Below, piece by piece: positions 1 through 5,240 of a stretch of DNA of 5,240 nt. A program made the position numbers and the translations under genes. The stretch's first letter is position 1; each line of letters opens with the position of its first letter. This DNA comes from Bacillota bacterium. Lineage in GTDB: Bacteria; Bacillota; Clostridia; Lutisporales; Lutisporaceae. The notes under the pieces are model-generated. The model was given only the letters and a program-made list of their open reading frames with translations, did not search any database and had not been told where the DNA came from. Location of the stretch: assembly GCA_023230985.1 (NCBI GenBank), contig JALNWH010000125.1, positions 1-5,240 of the forward strand, read 5' to 3'.

Positions 1-426
1 AATAAGGATGGACATGAATACCTTTGTGGGACAAGGGAAACTTTACAGATGGGTTTGTATGAATCAGGCATACCATTAGATGAAGTATATTTAACATATA
101 TATTAAAATGCAGACCTCGCCGCACCTATGATAAAGATAAAGCCAGAGCATTTAGTGCGCCTTTTATTATTAGGCAAATAGAAAAAGCAAAACCAAAGTT
201 TCTGGTTTGCTTAGGCGATGTTGTTGTGCAATGTATGTTTGATGATAAGGATGTCAATGTGAAGGGGTTACGCGGAGACTGGCAAAACCTGATGGGACAT
301 CCGACTATAATATCGTATCATCCTTTGGCTATAAGGAGACGACCAAATCTGTTAAACTATTTTTTAAAGGATTTTCAACTATTGGCAAAGGGCTTAGGGG
401 AGGATATAAAAGTACAGATTAGATAA
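1..426 (+). CDS. Uracil-DNA glycosylase superfamily protein (family 4-like), 5' end outside window
   Basis: The frame is open to the left edge, so the ATG at 49 is probably internal and the N-terminus, including the expected GExPG motif, lies outside the window. The visible part matches the C-terminal two thirds of family 4 (bacterial/archaeal Fe-S) uracil-DNA glycosylases. It has VYLTYILKCRP, equivalent to the family VYITNVLKCRPP block; then PFIIRQIEKAKPKFLVCLGD, equivalent to PFLxRQIxxIKPKxIVALG; then LRGDW; then SYHPLAIRRRP, equivalent to the YHPAYLLRNP motif holding the active-site His. In the family this enzyme removes uracil from DNA. Odd points: the Cys that normally precedes PFLxRQI and is an Fe-S ligand is Ser here (codon 154-156), and the loop after KCRP is about one residue short. 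It may be a divergent UDG-fold protein rather than an active glycosylase. No clear terminator follows. Fold assignment is good; activity is uncertain. Confidence 0.8.
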   Translation, partial: NKDGHEYLCGTRETLQMGLYESGIPLDEVYLTYILKCRPRRTYDKDKARAFSAPFIIRQIEKAKPKFLVCLGDVVVQCMFDDKDVNVKGLRGDWQNLMGHPTIISYHPLAIRRRPNLLNYFLKDFQLLAKGLGEDIKVQIR

Positions 427-497
427 TCAGATTTTCTATCGTGTTTATATTCCGGGATATTGCATTTAATATGAGATATTCTTTTTTTATGTGAAAT

Positions 498-506
498 TGA
501 TATAAT
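498..506 (+). promoter_or_regulatory. Extended -10 promoter upstream of the 59-aa gene
   Basis: TGATATAAT is an exact extended -10 element (TG-N-TATAAT), about 40 bases upstream of the TTG start at 548. No good -35 is visible at the normal distance (the region around 478-483 reads attctt), which is tolerated in extended -10 promoters. The surroundings are A+T-rich, so a chance match is possible. Confidence 0.45.
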
Positions 507-547
507 AGAAATATAAATTAAAGTTATGTATAGGAAGGAGTAAAGAA

Positions 548-727
548 TTGGTAAAAAAAGCAGCATCAATAGGTATTATTGGCATACCTGACGATGAAAC
601 CATAAAGTCACTTGAAAAAGAATTGGGCAAGCCCATTAGAAAGGTTGTAAAAAACGGTAAAATTATTTTATTGATTGGCAGAGGCCTTTTTAAAAAGAAA
701 ATAGTAATACCCATAAACAACAACTAA
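548..727 (+). CDS. Small hypothetical protein, 59 aa, TTG start
   Basis: The product is not recognised. The reading frame begins at TTG 548, seven bases after a strong ribosome binding site (AGGAAGGAG, 532-540), and ends at TAA 725-727. There is no ATG in this frame, so ATG-based ORF calling misses it. The predicted protein starts MVKKAASIGIIGIPDDE, is Lys-rich and basic (GLFKKKIVIP near the C-terminus), has two short hydrophobic patches (IGIIGIP near residue 8 and KIILLIG near residue 38), and has no cysteine and no convincing signal peptide or membrane span. The promoter at 498-506 and the leader before the next gene suggest its own transcript or the head of one. Evidence for coding is the ribosome binding site, the stop-free frame and protein-like composition; no function is proposed. 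Confidence 0.6.
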   Translation: MVKKAASIGIIGIPDDETIKSLEKELGKPIRKVVKNGKIILLIGRGLFKKKIVIPINNN

Positions 728-749
728 GATAATGTGATAATTAAAAGGA

Positions 750-779
750 TTTACCCTTTAATAAATTGAATAATATAAT
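750..779 (+). promoter_or_regulatory. Possible sigma-A promoter for the LysM-flavoprotein gene
   Basis: A -10 of TATAAT (774-779) lies 18 bases after a TTTACC (750-755) that matches four of six -35 consensus bases. It is about 47 bases upstream of the ATG at 827. The -35 sits in an imperfect small hairpin (740-748 pairing with 755-762, one bulged A), which has no T-run and is unlikely to terminate transcription. The element is plausible, but A+T-rich DNA gives many such matches. Confidence 0.45.
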
Positions 780-812
780 GACCGGCAAAATTTAAATATA
801 AACTATTATATT

Positions 813-817
813 GGAGG
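813..817 (+). promoter_or_regulatory. Ribosome binding site that fixes the start at 827
   Basis: GGAGG ends directly against an in-frame ATG at 818, leaving no spacer, so that ATG is unlikely to be used. The next in-frame ATG at 827 lies nine bases downstream, a normal spacing. It also gives a cleaner signal peptide beginning MRKRLL. Confidence 0.75.
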
Positions 818-826
818 ATGATAAAA

Positions 827-2764
827 ATGAGAAAGAGACTGCTAAGCATAATTCTTATAATTGTGTTAATGAGTGCAGTTATTACAAATATTTATGCCGA
901 TAGCATTTACATAGTTAAACCCGGGGATGTTTTATGGAAAATAGCTGAGGAAAACAACACTACTTGGCAAAATCTTGCTGATTTAAACGATATCAAAAAC
1001 CCCCATCTCATATATCCGGGAATGGTGATTAAACTGGATAAAGAAAAGACCAAAATCGCTATAGATGATGAGAAACTTGACACATACGTAGGAGAGGGAA
1101 AAGGTTGCTATGGTACTATACAAGTAGGGGTATCCCTTGAAGGAGATAAAATAAAAGAAGTAGAGATATTGGAACATAACGAATCCCCCGGTGTAGGAGA
1201 AATAGCTGCTAAAATTATAGCAGAAGAAATAGTCAAGCACCAAAGCATAGCAGTGGATGCAGTGGCCGGATGTACAAGGTCCAGTGATGGTGTTTTAGCA
1301 GCGGTGGTAGAGGCCTTAGAAAAGGCCGGGGCAAATATCAACGATTATTGGAAAATAGTTGATACGGGGGGTACCCATTTAAGAGGTAAGCTGGAAAAAA
1401 AAGCTGATGTGGTAATAATTGGTGCCGGTGGGGCAGGTTTAGCTGCTGCAGTATCTGCACACCAAAATGGTGCTAAGGTTTTAGTTTTAGAGAAAATGCC
1501 TTTAATTGGAGGAAACACAATAATCTCCGGAGCGGCATATAACGCTGTGGATCCAAAACGCCAAACTGCCCAAGGTATAGAAGATTCCATAGATAAACAC
1601 TATATGCAGACCTATGAAGGCGGCGATAAATTGGCAAAACCGGAACTGGTTAGAACCCTTGTAGAAAACACATACCCTTCACTAGTATGGCTGGAAAGTA
1701 TGGGGATGAAATTTAAAGAGAAAGTATTTACAGTTACAGGGGCTCTTTGGCCCAGGTCTCACGAACCTGAAAAACCTATAGGAACAGGTTATATTGAAAC
1801 TTATATGGAATATATAAATAAAAATAGCGATGATATAGAAATTTTGGTAAATACAAAGGCTACGGAACTTATAGTGAAGGATGGAAAAGTCATAGGTGTT
1901 GAAGCGGAAAGCCCGGAAAACATTGTTATTGCAAAAGCTGACAATGGCGTTATTATTGCTACCGGTGGCTTTAGTTACAATGTAAACGCCAGAAACCATT
2001 ATAATAAAATGTGGCCTGATCTTACGAATCTAAAATCAACCAATAGACCGGGAGCAATGGGTGATGGAGCCTGGATGGCGGAAAAAATAGGTGCAAATCT
2101 TATTGGCATGGAACAAATACAGCTTCTTCCGTCAGGGGATCCGGAAACCGGCAGTTTAAGCGGTAATATAGGGCAGACAGTAGAAAATAGAATATATGTT
2201 AATAAAGATGGAAATAGGTTTGTCGATGAAGGGGCAAGAAGAGATGTAATGACCAAAGCCTTATTCCAACAAGAAGACTATCTTTTGTGGATAATAGTTG
2301 ATAAAACTTCTTATCCTACAGGAGATACCAAGAATAATTTTGATGAAACCATAGATTTTCTTGTTGAAGAAGGTATAGCTTTTAAGGCAGATACGTTAGA
2401 AGAATTGGCGGCGCAAATAGGTGTAAATCCGGAAAATCTTGTTTCTACAGTAGAGACTTTCAATAAAGCTGTGGATAAAGAAGTAGAAGATCCTTTTGGA
2501 AGAACATTGTTTCAAAACAAATTAGATAAACCTCCTTTTTATGCCGGAGCTCGTGTACCTACGGTGCATCATACTATGGGCGGTATTGAAATAAATACAA
2601 AAGCACAAGTTCTCAGTACGGAAGGAAAAGTAATAAAAGGCTTATATGCCGCCGGAGAAGTAACCGGAGGAATTCACGGCTCTAATAGATTGGGTGGAAA
2701 TGCTGTGCCGGATACAGTGGTATTTGGAAAGATAGCGGGAGAAAGTGCAGCCTTATCACGATAA
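827..2764 (+). CDS. Secreted LysM / FMN-binding / FAD-dependent fumarate reductase-like flavoprotein
   Basis: The protein has 645 residues from ATG 827. Residues 1-24 are a signal peptide (MRKRLL, hydrophobic core, cleavage after NIYA). Residues 27-70 form a LysM domain (YIVKPGDVLWKIAEENNTTW to IYPGMVIKL) that should bind peptidoglycan. Residues about 85-167 form an FMN_bind domain with DAVAGCT; Thr150 is the expected site for covalent FMN attached by ApbE. From about residue 193 an FAD domain of the flavocytochrome c/fumarate reductase type follows: GAGGAG at 199-204, VLEK ending the Rossmann region, NRFVDEGARRD with Arg472 at the catalytic acid position, HHTMGG at 581, and HGSNRLGGNA with Arg621. 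Related proteins are extracytoplasmic terminal reductases (fumarate, urocanate and others) fed by flavin electron carriers. The IQAHP histidine that contacts fumarate in Shewanella flavocytochrome c is replaced (IQLLP, Leu434), so the substrate is probably not fumarate. No haem-binding CxxCH is present. The DUF2877 gene follows 79 bases later with no terminator between them. Confidence 0.9.
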   Translation: MRKRLLSIILIIVLMSAVITNIYADSIYIVKPGDVLWKIAEENNTTWQNLADLNDIKNPHLIYPGMVIKLDKEKTKIAIDDEKLDTYVGEGKGCYGTIQVGVSLEGDKIKEVEILEHNESPGVGEIAAKIIAEEIVKHQSIAVDAVAGCTRSSDGVLAAVVEALEKAGANINDYWKIVDTGGTHLRGKLEKKADVVIIGAGGAGLAAAVSAHQNGAKVLVLEKMPLIGGNTIISGAAYNAVDPKRQTAQGIEDSIDKHYMQTYEGGDKLAKPELVRTLVENTYPSLVWLESMGMKFKEKVFTVTGALWPRSHEPEKPIGTGYIETYMEYINKNSDDIEILVNTKATELIVKDGKVIGVEAESPENIVIAKADNGVIIATGGFSYNVNARNHYNKMWPDLTNLKSTNRPGAMGDGAWMAEKIGANLIGMEQIQLLPSGDPETGSLSGNIGQTVENRIYVNKDGNRFVDEGARRDVMTKALFQQEDYLLWIIVDKTSYPTGDTKNNFDETIDFLVEEGIAFKADTLEELAAQIGVNPENLVSTVETFNKAVDKEVEDPFGRTLFQNKLDKPPFYAGARVPTVHHTMGGIEINTKAQVLSTEGKVIKGLYAAGEVTGGIHGSNRLGGNAVPDTVVFGKIAGESAALSR

Positions 2765-2787
2765 AAACATGAAATCCAAATGAAAGC

Positions 2788-2802
2788 AAGGGATAAAGAT
2801 AA
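2788..2802 (+). promoter_or_regulatory. Possible alternative translation start region (AAGGG then ATA/ATT)
   Basis: AAGGG at 2788-2792 lies six bases before ATA 2799 and nine before ATT 2802. Both are in frame with the DUF2877 gene, after the in-frame stop TGA at 2781. The frame from here reads IIRKDIINAINIGEQV straight into the GTG at 2844, resembling the IGExV start of DUF2877 proteins. ATT and ATA are very rare starts, so this is only a candidate. Confidence 0.25.
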
Positions 2803-2843
2803 TTAGAAAAGACATAATTAATGCGATTAATATTGGAGAACAG

Positions 2844-3668
2844 GTGAAAAGCTTACTGGAGGGCTGTAGCTATCGAGTAAAGGTACATTCTGTTTTTGAT
2901 CATGCAATAAACTTTATAGCAAAGGAGAATTGGTTAATAACAATTTTACCGAAAGGTTTTTCTGAAGGACCCCAGACAATCATTTTAGGAAATAAGGATT
3001 TTCAAGATTTAAAATCCCTGATGACGATAGATTCAATATGGGATTTTCATAGATTAATAAACATTAAGGATGCAAGAATAATAAGAGGAAAAATCGTTAA
3101 CCGCCTATCTCTAAATGATATGACAAAACTTGAGGTAAATATAATATACTTTCAAAGACTTCTTGATAAAAAAGGTAATAAAGCCGGATTATTAGGAAAA
3201 GACAATGTATACTCTGATTACGCAAGTACGTGGCTGGAGCTTTTTAGTATTCATTTTCAAAAACATGAATTTGAAGAAGCGGGAGTCCGGCTATCCCATC
3301 TAATAGGATTAGGTCCCGGTCTTACTCCTTCCGGAGATGATTTTATCCTAGGGATATTCACCAGCATATATTTTTTGGGATTAAACAAAAAAGGTAGAAC
3401 AAAACTTGTAGAAACAGCAATAAAGGATGCAGTTAATAGAACTAATTTAATAAGCTACAATATGCTTCGTCAAGGTGCCTTGGGGGGATTCATTAGTTGG
3501 GTAGAAAACATGATAAATGTTCTAATATATGGTGACATTGAGCAAATAAATAGAAGCTTTTATAATATGGAGAAAATAGGGAGCAGCTCCGGCTCGGATA
3601 TTTCAGCCGGAATTCTATATGGTGCTAAAGAAATCTTAAAACTTTACAAAAGGACTGAATTAAGCTAA
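2844..3668 (+). CDS. DUF2877 / AllH-like protein (oxamate carbamoyltransferase subunit homologue)
   Basis: The protein has 274 residues from GTG 2844, with GGAG at 2835-2838 five bases upstream. It shows the DUF2877 hallmarks: VHSVFDHAINFI near residues 14-25, the glycine-rich GLGPGLTPSGDD at about 155-166, and a C-terminal SSSGSDISAGILYG block. E. coli AllH (formerly YlbF) belongs to this family; with AllF (FdrA) and AllG (YlbE) it makes oxamate carbamoyltransferase, which releases carbamoyl phosphate at the end of anaerobic allantoin use. AllF and AllG are not in this window, so that role is inferred from family. The frame is open back to 2784 and encodes DIINAINIGEQV just before the GTG, which resembles a normal family N-terminus. 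The annotated start may therefore be internal, the true start may be a rare ATT/ATA codon, or the original ATG may be lost. The protein appears soluble and cytoplasmic. A long hairpin follows it. Confidence 0.85.
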   Translation: MKSLLEGCSYRVKVHSVFDHAINFIAKENWLITILPKGFSEGPQTIILGNKDFQDLKSLMTIDSIWDFHRLINIKDARIIRGKIVNRLSLNDMTKLEVNIIYFQRLLDKKGNKAGLLGKDNVYSDYASTWLELFSIHFQKHEFEEAGVRLSHLIGLGPGLTPSGDDFILGIFTSIYFLGLNKKGRTKLVETAIKDAVNRTNLISYNMLRQGALGGFISWVENMINVLIYGDIEQINRSFYNMEKIGSSSGSDISAGILYGAKEILKLYKRTELS

Positions 3669-3706
3669 TATAAATATTAAAAATTTTATTATTTTGAAGT
3701 TGTGAT

Positions 3707-3760
3707 AAAGATACGCTGTTTATTTGGGATAAAACCCAAATAAACAGCGTATCTTTGTTT
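3707..3760 (+). terminator. Long perfect hairpin, probable transcription terminator after the DUF2877 gene
   Basis: A 22-base arm (3707-3728, beginning AAAGATACGC and ending TTTGGG) pairs perfectly with 3735-3756 across a six-base ATAAAA loop. The lower stem ends in TTT and is followed by GTTT, so the 3' side is U-rich but not a classic long U-run. It lies 38 bases after the DUF2877 stop and ahead of a new promoter region, as expected for an operon end. The stem is longer than usual, so a dispersed inverted repeat or an RNA processing element are alternatives. Confidence 0.7.
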
Positions 3761-3776
3761 AATGCACCGAATATAG

Positions 3777-3798
3777 TTTTGTTATAATTATAACAAAA
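3777..3798 (+). promoter_or_regulatory. Perfect 22-bp palindrome overlapping promoter: candidate operator
   Basis: The half-site TTTTGTTATAA is followed without spacer by its exact reverse complement. It sits 35 bases upstream of the amidohydrolase start. A consensus -10, TATAAT (3783-3788), lies in its centre, with a TTTAAT (3758-3763) 19 bases upstream as a weak -35. Alternatively TTGTTA (3779-3784) serves as -35 with TATACA (3803-3808) as -10, 18 bases apart. On either reading a dimeric regulator bound here would block or control transcription. No regulator gene is visible in the window. Confidence 0.5.
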
Positions 3799-3818
3799 GA
3801 ACTATACAATTCTTATGC

Positions 3819-3824
3819 GAGGGG
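3819..3824 (+). promoter_or_regulatory. Ribosome binding site that favours the start at 3833
   Basis: GAGGGG lies eight bases before ATG 3833. An earlier in-frame ATG at 3815 overlaps this region and has no purine-rich site upstream (acaattctt), so it is unlikely to be the start. The protein from 3833, MIKGDLLIKNG, also matches the normal family N-terminus. Confidence 0.75.
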
Positions 3825-3832
3825 TTGATAGA

Positions 3833-5200
3833 ATGATTAAAGGCGATTTGTTGATAAAAAACGGAATAATTGTTAATTCTAGAGGGCAGATAAAGAATAA
3901 TATTTTGATAAAGGATGAAAAGATTGTTGCCCTAGTTAATGAGAAGGAGGATTGTAAGGCAGATAAGATTATAGATGCAAAAGGCAGATATATTATACCC
4001 GGCGGAGTAGATGGCCACACTCATATGATGGATCCCGGTTATACGGAAAGAGAGGATTTCACCACGGGTACTATTGCTGCTGCCTATGGCGGTATAACTA
4101 CCGTAGTAGATCATCACAGGACAATACCAGCTGTTTACTCTGTAAAGGAGTTAAAGGAAAAGATAGAATACCTCAAGGATAAATCCGTAGTGGATTTTGG
4201 TTTAAAAGGCGGCGGTTCTCCGGAAAATTTAGACAACTTAGAAGATATGTGGAAGGCCGGCATAACAGGTTTTAAAATGTTTACTTGTAACCTTCACGGG
4301 GTTAAAGCCATGTATTCCGGATATCTTTATGAAAGCTTTAAAAAAATTGCTTCAATGGATGGAACAGTTTTAATTCACTCAGAGGATGACAGTATACTCA
4401 AATCAAATGAAGAAAATCTCAAAGCACAAGGAAGGACAGACTTCTTATCACATCTGGAATGGAGATCGGCTTTGGCCGAGGAAGTGGCTGTGGAAGCCGT
4501 AATCTCTGTGGCAAAGGCAACAAAGGTTAGAGTAAATATAGCTCATGTAAGCCAACCAAACTTATTGGAAAAAATTAAACAAGCAAGGGATGAGGGTTAT
4601 AGCATTTATGCTGAAACATGTCCTCATTATCTATATCTAACAGAAGACGATATGGAGACAAAGGGACCCTGGGTAAAGTTCACTCCCCCCATGAGGCTAA
4701 AAAAAGACTTGGATAGGATGTGGGAACTTTATAACAAGGGGTATGTCACTACCATCGGTTCTGATCATTGTCCTTATCCAAAAGCTGACAAGCTGCCGGG
4801 AGAGAAGAACATTTGGGATGCACCTAATGGCATTCCCGGGATAGAGACTTCTATGAGATTGATGTTAAATGCTGTTAATGAAGGTAAAACGACTCTAAAT
4901 AAAGTTGTTGAAACCATGTGTGAAAATCCGGCGAAGTTATATGGCTTATATCCGGCAAAAGGATTTATAGAAGTCGGGGCTGATGCAGATATAGTGATAT
5001 TGGATATGGATAAAGAAGAAATCATTTCGAATGATACTGTAATATCAAAATGCGGATGGACACCCTACGATGGCATGAAACTAAAAGGAATGCCGGATAT
5101 TGTGTTGGTTAGAGGTAATATAGTATCAGAAAAAGGGAAAGTGATAGGAAAGCCCGGTTTTGGGAAATTTATAAAAAGGATTAAGACAATAAATCCGTAA
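3833..5200 (+). CDS. Cyclic amidohydrolase, allantoinase/hydantoinase/dihydropyrimidinase family
   Basis: The protein has 455 residues, full length for the family. It is a cytoplasmic metal-dependent hydrolase that opens cyclic amide or ureide rings. The N-terminal DLLIKNGIIVN strand and C-terminal GADADIVILD are the usual flanking beta-sandwich. The binuclear metal site is complete: HTH at 62/64, the carboxylated lysine in AGITGFKMF (Lys148), His182 in LIHSED, His238 in AHVSQ, and Asp311 in GSDHCP. ETCPHYL and APNGIPGIE are also family blocks. Substrate is not settled. HTHMMDPG, the GGITT segment and the CNLHG stretch after Lys148 resemble allantoinase (AllB), while SDHCPYPKADK and PNGIPGIE resemble hydantoinase and E. 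coli HyuA. The nearby AllH-like gene favours allantoin or a related ureide, but that is inference. It is separated from the DUF2877 gene by a hairpin and has its own promoter-like region. Confidence 0.9.
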   Translation: MIKGDLLIKNGIIVNSRGQIKNNILIKDEKIVALVNEKEDCKADKIIDAKGRYIIPGGVDGHTHMMDPGYTEREDFTTGTIAAAYGGITTVVDHHRTIPAVYSVKELKEKIEYLKDKSVVDFGLKGGGSPENLDNLEDMWKAGITGFKMFTCNLHGVKAMYSGYLYESFKKIASMDGTVLIHSEDDSILKSNEENLKAQGRTDFLSHLEWRSALAEEVAVEAVISVAKATKVRVNIAHVSQPNLLEKIKQARDEGYSIYAETCPHYLYLTEDDMETKGPWVKFTPPMRLKKDLDRMWELYNKGYVTTIGSDHCPYPKADKLPGEKNIWDAPNGIPGIETSMRLMLNAVNEGKTTLNKVVETMCENPAKLYGLYPAKGFIEVGADADIVILDMDKEEIISNDTVISKCGWTPYDGMKLKGMPDIVLVRGNIVSEKGKVIGKPGFGKFIKRIKTINP

Positions 5201-5218
5201 ACTAAAATTGCGGATTTA
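5190..5218. repeat. Short inverted repeat at the end of the amidohydrolase gene
   Basis: TAAATCCG (5190-5197) pairs with CGGATTTA (5211-5218) around a 13-base loop that includes the stop codon. No T-run follows, so it is a poor terminator; transcription probably continues into the next gene. Confidence 0.35.
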
Positions 5219-5230
5219 ATATAAAAAAAT

Positions 5231-5237
5231 GAGGAGG
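5231..5237 (+). promoter_or_regulatory. Strong ribosome binding site for a gene beyond the right edge
   Basis: GAGGAGG is a near-perfect Shine-Dalgarno sequence 30 bases after the amidohydrolase stop. A start codon is expected just outside the window, which suggests the amidohydrolase heads or belongs to a longer operon. Confidence 0.7.
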
Positions 5238-5240
5238 AAA

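Noticed and set aside
49..51. ATG 49 as the start of the UDG-like gene
   Set aside because: The frame is open to the left edge and family members have a long conserved region before this point; no ribosome binding site precedes it.
487..723. Minus-strand open frame of 78 codons opposite the small TTG gene
   Set aside because: It overlaps the + strand small gene almost fully, which has a good ribosome binding site and promoter; the antisense frame looks like a by-product of A+T-rich coding sequence.
740..762. Small inverted repeat after the 59-aa gene as a terminator
   Set aside because: The stem is short and A+T-rich with a bulge and is not followed by a T-run; it overlaps a likely promoter instead.
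818..820. ATG 818 as start of the flavoprotein
   Set aside because: The GGAGG ribosome binding site abuts it with no spacer; ATG 827 has normal spacing and leaves a typical signal peptide.
1682..1999. Minus-strand open frame of 105 codons inside the flavoprotein gene
   Set aside because: It lies wholly opposite a well-conserved FAD domain, and its translation resembles no known family; treated as a shadow frame.
5190..5218. Terminator after the amidohydrolase
   Set aside because: The 8-bp stem has a 13-base loop and no following T-run, and a strong ribosome binding site follows at once, so read-through is more likely.

Overview
The window looks like part of a low-GC Firmicutes (Clostridia-like) chromosome. 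The DNA is A+T-rich, the Shine-Dalgarno sites are strong and purine-rich, TTG and GTG starts occur, and the secreted protein has a short Firmicutes-type signal peptide with a LysM wall-binding domain. All supported genes lie on the + strand. No RNA genes, CRISPR arrays or mobile elements were seen. The species cannot be named from this sequence.

Layout: (1) 1-426, the 3' part of a uracil-DNA glycosylase-superfamily gene, cut by the left edge and lacking one expected Fe-S cysteine. (2) 427-547, an A+T-rich gap with an extended -10 promoter. (3) 548-727, a 59-codon gene with a TTG start and strong ribosome binding site, product not recognised. (4) 728-826, a leader with a plausible promoter. 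(5) 827-2764, a secreted reductase made of signal peptide, LysM, FMN_bind and an FAD fumarate-reductase-like domain. (6) 2844-3668, a DUF2877/AllH-like protein, homologous to a subunit of oxamate carbamoyltransferase; its reading frame runs conserved-looking sequence upstream of the first ordinary start codon. (7) 3669-3832, a long perfect hairpin followed by a 22-bp perfect palindrome that overlaps promoter-like elements. (8) 3833-5200, a complete metal-dependent cyclic amidohydrolase of the allantoinase/hydantoinase family. (9) A strong ribosome binding site at 5231-5237 for a gene that starts at or beyond the right edge.

Functional reading: the AllH-like protein and the cyclic amidohydrolase suggest an anaerobic ureide/hydantoin (purine or pyrimidine breakdown) locus. 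In that route a ring amide is opened and a carbamoyl group is later recovered as carbamoyl phosphate. The wall-bound flavin reductase just upstream has the architecture of an extracytoplasmic terminal reductase that would use an organic electron acceptor. Its active site keeps the general reductase residues but lacks a fumarate-contacting histidine, so the acceptor is probably not fumarate. Whether the reductase and the ureide genes belong to one pathway is inference. The hairpin and second promoter region suggest the amidohydrolase is at least partly a separate transcription unit.
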